Part shown: in pieces, positions 8,657-16,764 of the stretch
Layout: every line of letters begins with the position of its first letter
Position numbering within the stretch: position 1 is the first letter of the stretch
Assembly (NCBI RefSeq): GCF_011759375.1
Contig: NZ_JAARML010000005.1
Coordinates: 558,001-622,000 of the forward strand
From: Paraflavitalea devenefica
GTDB lineage: Bacteria > Bacteroidota > Bacteroidia > Chitinophagales > Chitinophagaceae
DNA: 64,000 bases
Reading direction: 5' to 3'
Translations under genes and position numbers: made by a program
Notes under the pieces: model-generated
The model's input: only the letters and a program-made list of their open reading frames with translations
What the model was told of the DNA's origin: nothing
Database searches by the model: none

Positions 8657-9583
8657 ATGAACGCATACCAATTCCCCGGACAGACAAGGTTTTATAAAGG
8701 TAAAGTGCGAGATGTGTACACCATCAAGGACGAATGGCTGGTGATGATCGCCTCTGACCGCATATCTGCATTTGATGTAATATTACCCAGACCCATACCC
8801 TATAAAGGACAGGTCTTGAACCAGATTGCAGCTTATATGCTGGAGGCTACCCGTGATATTTGTCCCAACTGGTTGCTGGATGTGCCGGCGCCCAATGTGT
8901 CGATTGGTCAAAAATGCGAGCCGTTTAAAATTGAAATGGTGGTGCGCGGGAATCTTACCGGCCATGCCTGGCGTACGTATGCCAGTGGCAAAAGAACACT
9001 GTGCGGCGTAGCCCTACCGGAAGGCATGCACGAAAATGACTACTTCCCTACTCCTATTATTACCCCCTCTACCAAAGCAGCCGCCGGCCATGATGAAGAT
9101 ATTTCCAAAGAAGAGATCGTCGCCCAGGGACTGGCTACGGAAGCCGACTGGAAGATACTGGAACAATATGCCCTCGCCCTGTTTGCCCGTGGCAAGGAAA
9201 TAGCTGCCAGGCAAGGACTGATACTGGTAGATACCAAGTATGAGTTTGGCAAGTACAAGAATGCCGTATACCTCATGGATGAGGTGCATACGCCCGACTC
9301 CTCCCGTTATTTTTATGCCGATGGTTTTGAAGAGCGCCAGGCCAACCGGGAAAGACAGCAGCAACTGAGTAAGGAGTTTGTACGGGAATGGCTCATCGCT
9401 AACAATTTCATGGGCAAGGAAGGACAAACTGTGCCGGAGATGAATGACACCTGGGTGAATACCATCAGCGGCCGGTATATTGAGCTGTATGAAAAGGTGA
9501 TTGGGAAGCAGTTTGTGCCCGAGTTCTGGGATGAGCAGAAAACACATGACAGCATTGTGCATGCGCTGAATAAACTGGGATAA
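8657..9583 (+). CDS. purC: Phosphoribosylaminoimidazole-succinocarboxamide synthase (SAICAR synthetase)
   Basis: Catalyses ATP-dependent joining of aspartate to CAIR in de novo purine synthesis, in the cytoplasm. The N-terminal YKGKVRDVY nucleotide-binding motif, ASDRISAFDVI, the VVRGNLTGHAWRTY segment and the LILVDTKYEFGK signature are all present and in order. At 308 residues it is the longer form found in yeast Ade1 and many Bacteroidota rather than the roughly 240-residue E. coli type. The start is fixed by the -7 element immediately upstream. No other pur gene is in the window. Confidence 0.96.
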   Translation: MNAYQFPGQTRFYKGKVRDVYTIKDEWLVMIASDRISAFDVILPRPIPYKGQVLNQIAAYMLEATRDICPNWLLDVPAPNVSIGQKCEPFKIEMVVRGNLTGHAWRTYASGKRTLCGVALPEGMHENDYFPTPIITPSTKAAAGHDEDISKEEIVAQGLATEADWKILEQYALALFARGKEIAARQGLILVDTKYEFGKYKNAVYLMDEVHTPDSSRYFYADGFEERQANRERQQQLSKEFVREWLIANNFMGKEGQTVPEMNDTWVNTISGRYIELYEKVIGKQFVPEFWDEQKTHDSIVHALNKLG

Positions 9584-9621
9584 CGGATACCGGTGGCAAT
9601 ATTTTCAGCCGGGATTACGTT

Positions 9622-9652
9622 TATAGGTAGGCGATAAAACACGCCACCTATA
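9622..9652. promoter_or_regulatory. Inverted repeat upstream of the gene at 9668
   Basis: TATAGGTAGGCG (9622-9633) matches the reverse complement of CGCCACCTATA (9642-9652) apart from one extra base. It lies 15 bases before the start codon, between purC and the OB-fold-like gene; it could be an operator or a leader hairpin. Confidence 0.4.
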
Positions 9653-9667
9653 TTAAAATCCCTATAT

Positions 9668-10180
9668 ATGCAAAACTCTGCAAGCCCTAAGAAAAAAATG
9701 TCACTTGGCATGAAAATCCTGATCGGTGTGGGTATACTCGTCCTGATCGGTGTCATTGGCGCCCAGCTTGATGATAAAAAGGAAACGGCTTCGATCGCCT
9801 CCAGTGCTACTGCCGAACTTACCCAGGCCCAAAAAGACAGCGTAAAAAAGGCCGAGGAAGAAGCCATCAAAAAGAATACGATTACCGCCAAACAGTTAAC
9901 GGCCGCCTATGCTGACAATGAAGTCAGTGCCGACAACAATTATAAAGACAAATCCTTTTATGTGAGCGGCACCATTACTGATATCAAAAAGGATATCCTG
10001 GATAATATTTATGTTACGCTGGAAGGCAATGAAATGTTCAGGCAGGTACAATGTTATTTTGAGGACAAAGAAACTGCCGGCAAATTACAAAAAGGCATGA
10101 AAGCTACATTCCAGGGAAAATGCGACGGCCTTATGATCAATGTGCTCATGAAAGATTGTGTACTGTATAAAGCAGAATAA
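9668..10180 (+). CDS. Membrane-anchored OB-fold (tRNA_anti-like) protein
   Basis: A 170-residue protein with a basic N-terminus, one transmembrane segment (about 15-33, ILIGVGILVLIGVIGAQ), a charged coiled-coil-like stretch (about 48-75) and a C-terminal beta-barrel-like domain of about 95 residues (ITAKQLTAAYADNEVSADNN, then alternating strands to QGKCDGLMINVLMKDCVLY). The pattern fits the tRNA_anti-like/OB-fold family common in Bacteroidota; this assignment is from memory of the family and not from a search. Probably periplasmic with an inner-membrane anchor. Function is unknown. It is a single gene with an inverted repeat before it and a hairpin after it. Confidence 0.72.
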   Translation: MQNSASPKKKMSLGMKILIGVGILVLIGVIGAQLDDKKETASIASSATAELTQAQKDSVKKAEEEAIKKNTITAKQLTAAYADNEVSADNNYKDKSFYVSGTITDIKKDILDNIYVTLEGNEMFRQVQCYFEDKETAGKLQKGMKATFQGKCDGLMINVLMKDCVLYKAE

Positions 10181-10202
10181 CTTATATAAAAAGCTAGTAG
10201 TG

Positions 10203-10233
10203 ATGGCTAGTGGGAAAACTCCCTGCTAGCCAT
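10203..10233. terminator. Hairpin after the OB-fold gene (weak terminator candidate)
   Basis: ATGGCTAG (10203-10210) pairs with CTAGCCAT (10226-10233), and GGG/CCC pair inside the loop. It begins 23 bases after the stop at 10180. The bases that follow are not a strong T-run. Its TAGC-rich sequence resembles the intergenic repeats at 16765 and 19471. Confidence 0.45.
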
Positions 10234-10282
10234 TTGCTATTTACCACCAGCCCTGATTTCCACAATTCATACAAATTCTCTT

Positions 10283-10312
10283 TTGCATCGTTGGGAGGCC
10301 GGGGTACCTTTG
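10283..10312 (+). promoter_or_regulatory. Promoter of the NAD(P)-binding protein gene
   Basis: TTG at 10283-10285 and TACCTTTG at 10305-10312 are separated by 19 bases, matching the Bacteroidota -33/-7 pair exactly. The start codon follows 15 bases later at 10328. Confidence 0.65.
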
Positions 10313-10327
10313 GCCTAAAATCAATAC

Positions 10328-11203
10328 ATGCAAAAGATACTGGTCATTGGCGGTACCGGCATGATCGGTAAGCCGGTTACCCGGGCGCTGATAAAGGCCG
10401 GCTTTGCAGTGAGTATACTGGCCCGTGATCCGCAAAAAGCGCAATCCTTATTCCCCGGCGCCCGCATTGTACCCGGTGATGTATTTGACCCGCTCAGTTT
10501 GCTCAAAGCTTTTGAAGAACAGGAGGCGGTATACATCAGCTTAAGTCCTCCCCGTACTGCCCGGCGCAAAGACCGTATGCCGGAAAGGGAAGGCATTGAT
10601 AACATTATTACCGTGGCGCAGAAGACCGGTATCAAAAGGCTGGCCCTGCTTTCTTCGCTGATACAGCATTACAATGGCATGAATGGCTTTCACTGGTGGA
10701 TATTTGACATCAAACAAGCGGCGGTAGAAAAGGTGAAACAAAGTGGTATTCCCTATACGATCTTCTATCCTTCTACCTTCATGGAAAGCTTTGACCAGTT
10801 GCTGCTACAGGGAAAGCGCATTATGCTGGCAGGCGATTCCAAAGCTCCCATGTATTTTATTGCGGCCGATGATTATGCGCAACAGGTAGCGCGTTCTTTT
10901 CAGTTACTGACAACTGAAAGTAAAGAGTACCCTGTTCAGGGGCTCACCGCTTATAACTGGAAGGATGGCGCGCGGATCTTTATAGCGCATTATACCAGGG
11001 CTCCCTTAAAGACCCTGAAAGCCCCTTTGGGTATATTCAAGTTAATGGGTACCCTGATCCCGATGGTTGATTACGGGGCCAAAATATCAGAAGCGTTGAA
11101 CAAATATCCTGAACAGTTTGAAGCACAGCAAACCTGGACCGAACTGGGTAAACCCACCATTACACTGGCACAATATGCATCGTCCATTGCCGTGAAGCGT
11201 TAA
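10328..11203 (+). CDS. NAD(P)-binding NmrA/atypical SDR family protein
   Basis: A 291-residue Rossmann-fold protein. The dinucleotide-binding motif GGTGMIG is at residues 8-14 directly after the first beta-strand, and an arginine in ILARDPQ follows the second strand, which favours NADP(H). The segment IKRLALLSSLIQHY resembles NmrA-type and atypical short-chain dehydrogenases rather than classical SDRs, as no YxxxK pair is evident in the expected place. Members act as redox sensors or as reductases and isomerases; the substrate is not predictable. It has its own promoter, and its stop codon overlaps the stop of the convergent methyltransferase gene. Confidence 0.82.
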   Translation: MQKILVIGGTGMIGKPVTRALIKAGFAVSILARDPQKAQSLFPGARIVPGDVFDPLSLLKAFEEQEAVYISLSPPRTARRKDRMPEREGIDNIITVAQKTGIKRLALLSSLIQHYNGMNGFHWWIFDIKQAAVEKVKQSGIPYTIFYPSTFMESFDQLLLQGKRIMLAGDSKAPMYFIAADDYAQQVARSFQLLTTESKEYPVQGLTAYNWKDGARIFIAHYTRAPLKTLKAPLGIFKLMGTLIPMVDYGAKISEALNKYPEQFEAQQTWTELGKPTITLAQYASSIAVKR

Positions 11204-11943
11204 AGCTCCTTTTTAAACAGCCATCCGTATAACAGCGCTGTATGGTAGGACTGCTCATAAATGTGCAGGGCGTTTTGCTTTTCGTAAAAGAATTTGATGG
11301 CTTCATCTACCCTCCTTTCTGTAAAAGCTTGTTCTTTCCAGTGCAATGTTTGGGCAAGCGCCTGTAGTTGGGGAAATGTATGCAGATAGTTTTTAATCAC
11401 CACTTTTTCTTTACCGTGGGCAAAAGAGCGCTCCGCCCCTTTCTGCAGGGCTTCCGGGTGCATGTCGGTAATGAATACCAGGCCACCGTTTTTCAATACG
11501 CGGTCCCACTCCTGCAAGGCGGCAGGCAGGTTTTTAATATAGCCAAGAGCCAGGTTACAAATAATAACATCGCAGGTACTATCGGGCAGTTCCGGTAGTA
11601 AGTGATCCCTTAATACATGTGTTTCAGCGGGCGGGAATTTCTGACGCAGCTTGTCCAGCATTTCTGCTGATACATCATACCCTATCAGCCGGAGCGGACG
11701 ATGGGCAAAGAGCTTTGGCCAATGCCGTCCGGTACCGCAACCAATATCTGCTATGACTTTGTTCTCCACAGCAACATTTCTCATCATGGCGGTAAACACC
11801 TCATCATCCAGGTAGATCATCAGGTTGCCCGGCTGGTCATCATAGGTAGCAGCCCAGCGATCATAAGCCCGCACGGCATCCATTTCTTTCTTGCCCTGCA
11901 CCAGCAGGCGTACTTTCCTCTTTATGTGTTGTAGTAAGGTCAT
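11200..11943 (-). CDS. Class I SAM-dependent methyltransferase
   Basis: A 247-residue cytoplasmic protein with the SAM-binding motif I IADIGCGTG at 64-72, a following acidic strand (LIGYDVSAEML) and a motif-IV-like DVIICNLALGYIKN. This is the Methyltransf_11/25 type that modifies small molecules; the substrate is unknown. Its start ATG overlaps the stop of the amidohydrolase upstream by four bases, indicating translational coupling, so the two probably act on the same or related compounds. Its 3' end overlaps the convergent gene at 11203. Confidence 0.85.
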   Translation of the reverse strand: MTLLQHIKRKVRLLVQGKKEMDAVRAYDRWAATYDDQPGNLMIYLDDEVFTAMMRNVAVENKVIADIGCGTGRHWPKLFAHRPLRLIGYDVSAEMLDKLRQKFPPAETHVLRDHLLPELPDSTCDVIICNLALGYIKNLPAALQEWDRVLKNGGLVFITDMHPEALQKGAERSFAHGKEKVVIKNYLHTFPQLQALAQTLHWKEQAFTERRVDEAIKFFYEKQNALHIYEQSYHTALLYGWLFKKEL

Positions 11944-13139
11944 GCTGTTTGTGCTACACTTTTTACGGGCAATGCCAGTCCGGGAGCATGGGCATGGATC
12001 GCGCGGATCAGGGCCTGCAGGTCACCGGCCACATACTTACCCGCATTGTTCACCCCTATGGCGCTATAGTCTTGCAGGACCTGTTCGCTCAGGTGGAGCT
12101 GGTGAAGCAGGCTTTCATCAAACAAAACGATCTTTCCTTTCTTCAGCACCAGCAAAATGTCTTCCGGGTTAATGGCGAAAAAAGAATCCAGGCTACCTGG
12201 CTGTCCCTTTTGCCGGGCAATCACGATATCGGCCTGCATGCCTTCTTTCAAGGCGCCCACTTGCGGCTTATTCCACAAGGCAGCAGGCGATGTAGTAAGG
12301 GCATTGAACAATTCCTCGTCGGTGAGTAAACCTGTTTTCCGGGCCAGGCGCACCTGCTCCCAGGTATTCCAACCGGCAGAGAGTGTGGAGTCGGTGCCGA
12401 AAACAATGGAAGTGCTTTGCTTAAGCTGGTTGATCGCCGCTGTAGCGCCCAGTAAAAAGAAGTTGGAATCCGGGCACCATACCAGGCCTGCAAAAGCCCT
12501 CGCCTGCCGGGCATCCATGGCCACCCCATGAATACCGATGAGTTTTTTCTTAAAGATATTCCAGTTGATCAGGGTATTGATCTCCTGCCGGGCTTTGGCA
12601 TTGGTGCCTTCCCCGATGTGGATGGCCCAGGGCCGGCCATTGCCCAATGGTTTGTTGAGTTTCAGTCGCCACCCTTTTTCCAGTTGCACCGAATGCAGCA
12701 TATTGCAATCCTGGAATACCTCAATGCAGGCGTCGGGTGCGGACACATAGTGACCATGATGCACCACCGTAGTGACGCCATTCAGCAGGTTTTTGTACAC
12801 GCCCCATTGTACCCGCAGGTCGCGGGGCACCTGTAGCACGGGGTCAATCAGGTGCTTGTTGACCGCATGTATATCCGTACCCCATTCCGTATAATCATTG
12901 TACACGCGGTTGCCCAGCTTTGGGAAGAGGTCGAAGTCAAGATGATCGTGGGAGTTGATAAGGCCCGGGAAGGCGATGCAGTTATCCAGGTGAAGGGGTA
13001 AGGCGTCAGGTCCGGAGGACTCCTTTGGTGAAGGCAGGTGTAGGCTATTGCTATTGCCGGCGACATGGATCACCCCTTTATCCACCAATAAGGTTTGGGT
13101 AGCGCCATTAACAACCGGGATATGATGCAGGATGATCAT
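11940..13139 (-). CDS. Amidohydrolase family protein (deaminase/chlorohydrolase-like)
   Basis: A 399-residue metal-dependent hydrolase. The metal-ligand motif HDH occurs in GLINSHDHLDFD, a histidine in HIGEG, a further histidine in IGIHG and the acidic ligand in FGTDSTLSAG; this set and order fit the amidohydrolase superfamily, subgroup of SsnA/TrzA-like deaminases. The C-terminal GALKEGMQADIVIA strand is also typical. The substrate is unknown. I start at the ATG at 13139; an in-frame TTG six codons upstream is less likely because a -7 element lies between them. The gene is coupled to the methyltransferase downstream and divergent from the lactonase. Confidence 0.85.
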   Translation of the reverse strand: MIILHHIPVVNGATQTLLVDKGVIHVAGNSNSLHLPSPKESSGPDALPLHLDNCIAFPGLINSHDHLDFDLFPKLGNRVYNDYTEWGTDIHAVNKHLIDPVLQVPRDLRVQWGVYKNLLNGVTTVVHHGHYVSAPDACIEVFQDCNMLHSVQLEKGWRLKLNKPLGNGRPWAIHIGEGTNAKARQEINTLINWNIFKKKLIGIHGVAMDARQARAFAGLVWCPDSNFFLLGATAAINQLKQSTSIVFGTDSTLSAGWNTWEQVRLARKTGLLTDEELFNALTTSPAALWNKPQVGALKEGMQADIVIARQKGQPGSLDSFFAINPEDILLVLKKGKIVLFDESLLHQLHLSEQVLQDYSAIGVNNAGKYVAGDLQALIRAIHAHAPGLALPVKSVAQTA

Positions 13140-13144
13140 TTGCC

Positions 13145-13152
13145 CGAATATA
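13145..13152 (-). promoter_or_regulatory. -7 element before the amidohydrolase gene
   Basis: On the minus strand TATATTCG lies 5 bases before the ATG at 13139 and fits TAnnTTTG with one change. It implies a leaderless or near-leaderless transcript and argues against the upstream TTG as start. Confidence 0.5.
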
Positions 13153-13202
13153 CGCAACCAGCAGCCTGATAGTTGCTGCCTGAACAGACAAAAGCCGCCC
13201 GG

Positions 13203-13242
13203 ATTTCCGTGGCATGATTATATCATGTAATTTCCGGGCATG
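13203..13242 (+). promoter_or_regulatory. Promoter region with palindrome and direct repeat before the lactonase gene
   Basis: TAATTTCC at 13228-13235 sits with the same 12-base placement before ATG 13240 as in other near-leaderless genes here. Just upstream is the palindrome CATGAT-TAT-ATCATG (13213-13227). ATTTCCGTGGCATG (13203-13216) and ATTTCCGGGCATG (13230-13242) form a direct repeat around it; the second copy includes the start codon. Confidence 0.5.
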
Positions 13243-14355
13243 AAAAAGCTGCTTTTTAACCTGTTCATGATGACATTGCCAGTACTTGCTATCAGCCAGG
13301 AATATTACCTGCTTATCGGAACCTATACCTCCGGTAAAAGCGAAGGCATTTATGTATACAAATTCAACAGCGCTACGGGCGATACCAGCTTTGTAAGCAT
13401 GGCGCCTGTCAGCAATCCCAGCTACCTGGCTGTTGCCAGGAATAAAAAATACGTGTATTCGGTGATGGAAGATGGGGAAGATAAAGGCAGTGTGGCGGCA
13501 TTTGAGTTTGACAAGAAGACCGGAACGTTGAAATTCCTCAACAAACAGTCCAGCGGCGGCGATCATCCCTGCTATGTATCCATTAATGAATCGGGTAAGT
13601 GGGTGACGGTAGCCAATTATAGCGGTGGCAATTTTTCCCTGCTGGGAGTAAGTCCTGATGGCTTCTTGCGGAGCGCGGAAAGAACCATCAACCTCTCCGG
13701 CAATGGCCCCGATAAACAGCGGCAGGATAAACCGCATGTGCATTCCACCGTTTTTGATCCGAAGGAAAAGCACCTGCTGGTGCAGGACCTAGGCACCGAC
13801 CGGATCAATGTGTATACTTTTGATGATAAAACGGGCGAACTGAAAGAGGCCAAAAAGCCGTATGTGGCGGCGAACCCCGGCGGCGGCCCCCGGCATATTG
13901 ATTTCCATCCCAACGGAGATTATGTATACCTCATGGAAGAGATGAGCGGCCATGTGAATGCCTATGCCTACAATAAAGGCAACCTGCAATTCCTGCAAAC
14001 CATCTCTGCTGTTAAAGCAGATTATAAGGGGGCCATTGGCAGTGCAGACCTCCATGTATCGCCCGACGGCAAGTTCCTCTATGCTTCCAACCGTGGTGAT
14101 GAGAACGATATTGCCATCTTCGCTATCGACAGGTCAACCGGCAAACTGACCCTGAAAGGTCATCAGTCTGTGCTGGGCCGTACACCGCGCAACTTCAGCA
14201 TAGATCCTACCGGCCGCTACTTGTTATCAGCCAACCAGAACAGCAATGACATTGTGATCTTTAAACGCGATCCCGAAACCGGCCTGCTCATTGATACCGG
14301 CAAGAAGATACTAATAGACAAGCCGGTTTGCCTGAAATGGATTGCGGTGAAATAA
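13240..14355 (+). CDS. Secreted lactonase (6-phosphogluconolactonase-like seven-bladed propeller)
   Basis: A 371-residue protein of the YbhE/Pgl lactonase family. A signal peptide (about 1-19, ending AISQ) is followed by repeated propeller blades, visible as recurring DxxTGxL, HPxG and SPDGKFLYASNRG segments; HIDFHPNGDYVYLMEE and the NFSIDPTGRYLLSANQNSN near the end are hallmark strands. E. coli Pgl opens 6-phosphogluconolactone in the cytoplasm, but the signal peptide places this one outside the cytoplasm, so the substrate is more likely a sugar lactone or another secreted lactone. Length matches the family. It is a single gene divergent from the amidohydrolase. Confidence 0.88.
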   Translation: MKKLLFNLFMMTLPVLAISQEYYLLIGTYTSGKSEGIYVYKFNSATGDTSFVSMAPVSNPSYLAVARNKKYVYSVMEDGEDKGSVAAFEFDKKTGTLKFLNKQSSGGDHPCYVSINESGKWVTVANYSGGNFSLLGVSPDGFLRSAERTINLSGNGPDKQRQDKPHVHSTVFDPKEKHLLVQDLGTDRINVYTFDDKTGELKEAKKPYVAANPGGGPRHIDFHPNGDYVYLMEEMSGHVNAYAYNKGNLQFLQTISAVKADYKGAIGSADLHVSPDGKFLYASNRGDENDIAIFAIDRSTGKLTLKGHQSVLGRTPRNFSIDPTGRYLLSANQNSNDIVIFKRDPETGLLIDTGKKILIDKPVCLKWIAVK

Positions 14356-14376
14356 GCGTATGGACTCACCCCTACC

Positions 14377-15132
14377 CTATGCTGTCGTTCGGTTGAGCAG
14401 TTCCACCACATTGTTGACCTGGTATTTTTCAAACATTTTACTGCGGATATTGCGTACTGTATTATGGCTGATGCTTAGCTGGTGCGCAATTTCCTTGGTG
14501 GTAAGTCCCTGCCGTATCAATACAATGAGGTCCTGCTCACGGGGTGATAGTTTTTGAACCGTTTTATCCGGGCAGCATTCGCCCAGCTTTATCAGCGCTT
14601 CATTGAGTTTGAATACTTCCACTTTTACACCGGTAAAAGTTTTCTCCTGGGTGATATCGCGTATCATACAGAAGTAAACCCTGTTGCCATTGCTGAGGCG
14701 GAAAGAGGCCTTTTCATCATGCACGTACAGGTAATGTCCTTTGGCATGCAGCAGGCGGTAATGGAAGGTGCAACGGATATTCAGGTGGTCTTCGGGCGGT
14801 TCATTCCTGACGATGGATTCGCAGTATTCAAAACAGGTTTGCAGGTGAGGCGCATCCGCTTCGTGTATCAACTGCAACATGCGCTCCGGCCGCTCCCTTT
14901 GCAACTGTTCCGGGGCATAACCCGTGATCTCCCGGCAATTGCTGCTCACATAAAAGAAGTCGTGGTGCTGTACGGGGCAGGTCATGATCAGCCATTGCGG
15001 AAATATCTTGTGCAGGCTGTATAAGGTAGCCACTATCTCATCATTGTAATTAGGTACAGCTTCAAAGACCCGCTCATCAAGAAATGCCAGGATACGGCGG
15101 GAGGTCCGCGCCAATAGTGTTTTGTGCATCAT
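14377..15132 (-). CDS. PAS-domain LuxR-type transcriptional regulator
   Basis: A 251-residue regulator. A PAS-like sensory fold covers about residues 45-160 (FFYVSSNCREITGYAPEQL, then LHAKGHYLYVHDEKASFRL), and a LuxR/GerE helix-turn-helix fills the last 65 residues (LSPREQDLIVLI, TTKEIAHQLSISHNTVRNI). No receiver domain is present, so it is not a classical response regulator; it probably senses a small ligand or redox state directly. Two adjacent ATG codons at 15132/15129 are both possible starts. It converges on the lactonase gene with a 21-bp gap. Targets are unknown. Confidence 0.85.
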   Translation of the reverse strand: MMHKTLLARTSRRILAFLDERVFEAVPNYNDEIVATLYSLHKIFPQWLIMTCPVQHHDFFYVSSNCREITGYAPEQLQRERPERMLQLIHEADAPHLQTCFEYCESIVRNEPPEDHLNIRCTFHYRLLHAKGHYLYVHDEKASFRLSNGNRVYFCMIRDITQEKTFTGVKVEVFKLNEALIKLGECCPDKTVQKLSPREQDLIVLIRQGLTTKEIAHQLSISHNTVRNIRSKMFEKYQVNNVVELLNRTTA

Positions 15133-15165
15133 GCTGAAAATGGTTTTGCGCCACGGCGTTCTTTT

Positions 15166-15219
15166 CTCCGCAGGGTCTCCCGCTGTTGCGGGACAAGCTC
15201 TTCGGGAGACCCTGCGGGG
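15166..15219. repeat. Palindromic intergenic element with 15-bp perfect arms
   Basis: CCGCAGGGTCTCCCG (15168-15182) and CGGGAGACCCTGCGG (15203-15217) are exact reverse complements around a 20-base loop, with weaker pairing to 15166/15219. The loop region also contains CCCGC-TGTT-GCGGG overlapping the left arm. It lies between trhO and the PAS-LuxR gene, both on the minus strand. There is no T-run, so it looks like a REP/MITE-like element. A degenerate relative of equal length is at 48677. Confidence 0.7.
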
Positions 15220-15323
15220 AAGTAAATTCCATAGTGCTTAGGGAACTCAAATTTCCCATTTAGCCCTGCTGTTTCCTATCACCGAAAGGGGGGAGAGCTG
15301 GTTGCTGGTAACTGGTTGCTGTA

Positions 15324-16355
15324 CTATTGAAGCTTCGGCCTTAGCCTTGCCCGGGACTTATTGAAGATATTACTGCCTTTGTCAACGCCTTTGCGCAGTT
15401 CCTTTTGTTGCTCCACGGGCAGGTGGATGAAGTCATGGCAGGCAGTGCTGCAACAGCCTTCATATTGTTTAGCGCACTCTTCACATTGAATGAAGAGCAG
15501 GTGACAGCCTTCGTTGGCGCAGTTGGTATGTGTATCGGCGGGTTTACCGCACTGGTGGCATTTGGCAATCACATCTTCCGTGATCCGCTCGCCCAGCCGG
15601 TCGTCAAATACAAAGTTCTTACCGGTGAACTTGCTGTCCAGGCCCTGTTCTTTCACCTGCCGGGCATAGTTGATGATGCCGCCTTCGAGGTGAAATACAT
15701 TTTTAAAGCCATTGTGCAGCATATAAGCGCTGGCTTTCTCACAGCGGATGCCGCCGGTGCAATACATGATGATGTTCTTATCCTGCTGGTCCTTCAGCAT
15801 GTTGACCGCCATCGGCAGTTGTTCGCGGAAGGTATCGCTCGGCACTTCCAGGGCGTTTTCAAAATGGCCCACCTCATATTCATAATGGTTGCGCATGTCC
15901 ACTACAATGGTACCGGGATCGCGCAGGAGGTCATTCATTTGTTGGGCATTCACATATTTCCCTTTATTGGACATATCAAAAGCGGGATCTGCAATGCCAT
16001 CGGCCACGATCTTATCGCGCACTTTTATTTTGAGTACCCAGAATGATTTGCCGTCATCATCCACGGCTATGTTGAGCCGCAGGCCATTTAAGGCGGGAAT
16101 GGTATACAGGTACTGCTGCAGGGCCTCGTAATGGCCCGCTGGTACGCTGATCTGGGCATTGATGCCCTCCTGGGCCACATAGATGCGTCCGAACACTTTC
16201 AGGGCCTGCAGGGCCTTATACAGCGTATCACGGAATGCCTGGGGATCTGGTATGGGGAAGTACTGGTAAAAGGAAATGGTGATCCGGGGTTCTGTTTCCT
16301 GGTACAAACGTTCCTTTAACTCCTTCTGGGAGACTCTGTTGTGTAAAATAGCCAT
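15324..16355 (-). CDS. trhO: tRNA uridine(34) hydroxylase, rhodanese family
   Basis: A 343-residue YceA/TrhO-type protein that hydroxylates uridine 34 in the anticodon of some tRNAs (5-hydroxyuridine formation), in the cytoplasm. The N-terminal ferredoxin-like domain (about 25-115, with FGRIYVAQEGINAQ) precedes a rhodanese domain (about 130-235) with the active-site loop CTGGIRCEKA, catalytic Cys at 199. A cysteine-rich tail (266-306: CHQCG, CANEGC, CEEC, CCSTAC) follows, as in longer family members. A -7 element and an inverted repeat lie in its leader. Confidence 0.92.
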   Translation of the reverse strand: MAILHNRVSQKELKERLYQETEPRITISFYQYFPIPDPQAFRDTLYKALQALKVFGRIYVAQEGINAQISVPAGHYEALQQYLYTIPALNGLRLNIAVDDDGKSFWVLKIKVRDKIVADGIADPAFDMSNKGKYVNAQQMNDLLRDPGTIVVDMRNHYEYEVGHFENALEVPSDTFREQLPMAVNMLKDQQDKNIIMYCTGGIRCEKASAYMLHNGFKNVFHLEGGIINYARQVKEQGLDSKFTGKNFVFDDRLGERITEDVIAKCHQCGKPADTHTNCANEGCHLLFIQCEECAKQYEGCCSTACHDFIHLPVEQQKELRKGVDKGSNIFNKSRARLRPKLQ

Positions 16356-16360
16356 GGGTA

Positions 16361-16413
16361 AAATTTTGCGACCGTATGCCTGACGGTCAAAATTTTGAAA
16401 CGGTGCAAAGGTA
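16361..16413 (-). promoter_or_regulatory. Promoter and 5'-UTR inverted repeat of trhO
   Basis: On the minus strand TACCTTTG (16406-16413) matches the -7 consensus and is followed by a leader of about 45 bases. Within it, CAAAATTTTGACCGT is followed by ACGGTCGCAAAATTTT, an inverted repeat with a two-base bulge (plus-strand arms 16361-16375 and 16383-16396). It may be a leader hairpin or operator. Confidence 0.5.
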
Positions 16414-16418
16414 AGAAA

Positions 16419-16580
16419 GTTTCGGGTTGGGCGTTTGGGGTTTCGGGTTCTTCCGGTGTAACAACCTAAGTATAGGGTACTTGCCGTATTCGAAAGGCTT
16501 TTGCTTAGCAGTAAATAGAGAAGTTGGTAAGGTACTTATATCGCGGCAGCAACCCGGAACACCAAACCCGGAACCCGACA
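16419..16580. repeat. Dispersed GTTTCGGG-type intergenic repeat, copy A
   Basis: The left end has GTTTCGGGTTCTTCCGGTGT (16440-16459) followed by AACAAC; the right end has GCGGCAGCAACCCGGAAC (16543-16560) and AACCCGGAACCCGAC. Both ends have close counterparts in copy E (56645-56766), and the right end read on the minus strand matches the module in copies B and D. The central part differs between copies. Confidence 0.65.
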
Positions 16581-16581
16581 T

Positions 16582-16613
16582 AAAAAAAAGGGCCCGGATA
16601 GAAATCCAGCCCC
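16582..16613 (-). terminator. Rho-independent terminator for the DUF5686 gene
   Basis: On the minus strand GGGGCTGGAT and ATCCGGGCCC form a 10-bp stem with one mismatch around TTCT, followed by eight T residues (plus-strand A-run 16582-16589). It lies about 235 bases after the stop at 16849. Confidence 0.75.
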
Positions 16614-16764
16614 GTTTTCAAAATCCAATATCCTATGAAAAACCGATAATGATATTTCAATTGGCGTGCCAATCCGTTTTTAAACGGGAAAGGCCGTGCC
16701 AGACCGGCAAAACGCTCCCACAGCGGGAAGTTTTTTCTGATAATGGGAAAAAGGAGCTTTGAGC

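Noticed and set aside
9014..9562. Long antisense frame inside purC (182 codons)
   Set aside because: It lies fully inside a well-conserved gene on the other strand and shows no motif.
13108..13773. 221-codon antisense frame over the lactonase gene
   Set aside because: Shadow of the lactonase coding frame and its spacer; no domain, no promoter.
16427..16762. 111-codon frame between trhO and the DUF5686 gene
   Set aside because: It spans repeat copy A and a terminator; composition is non-coding.
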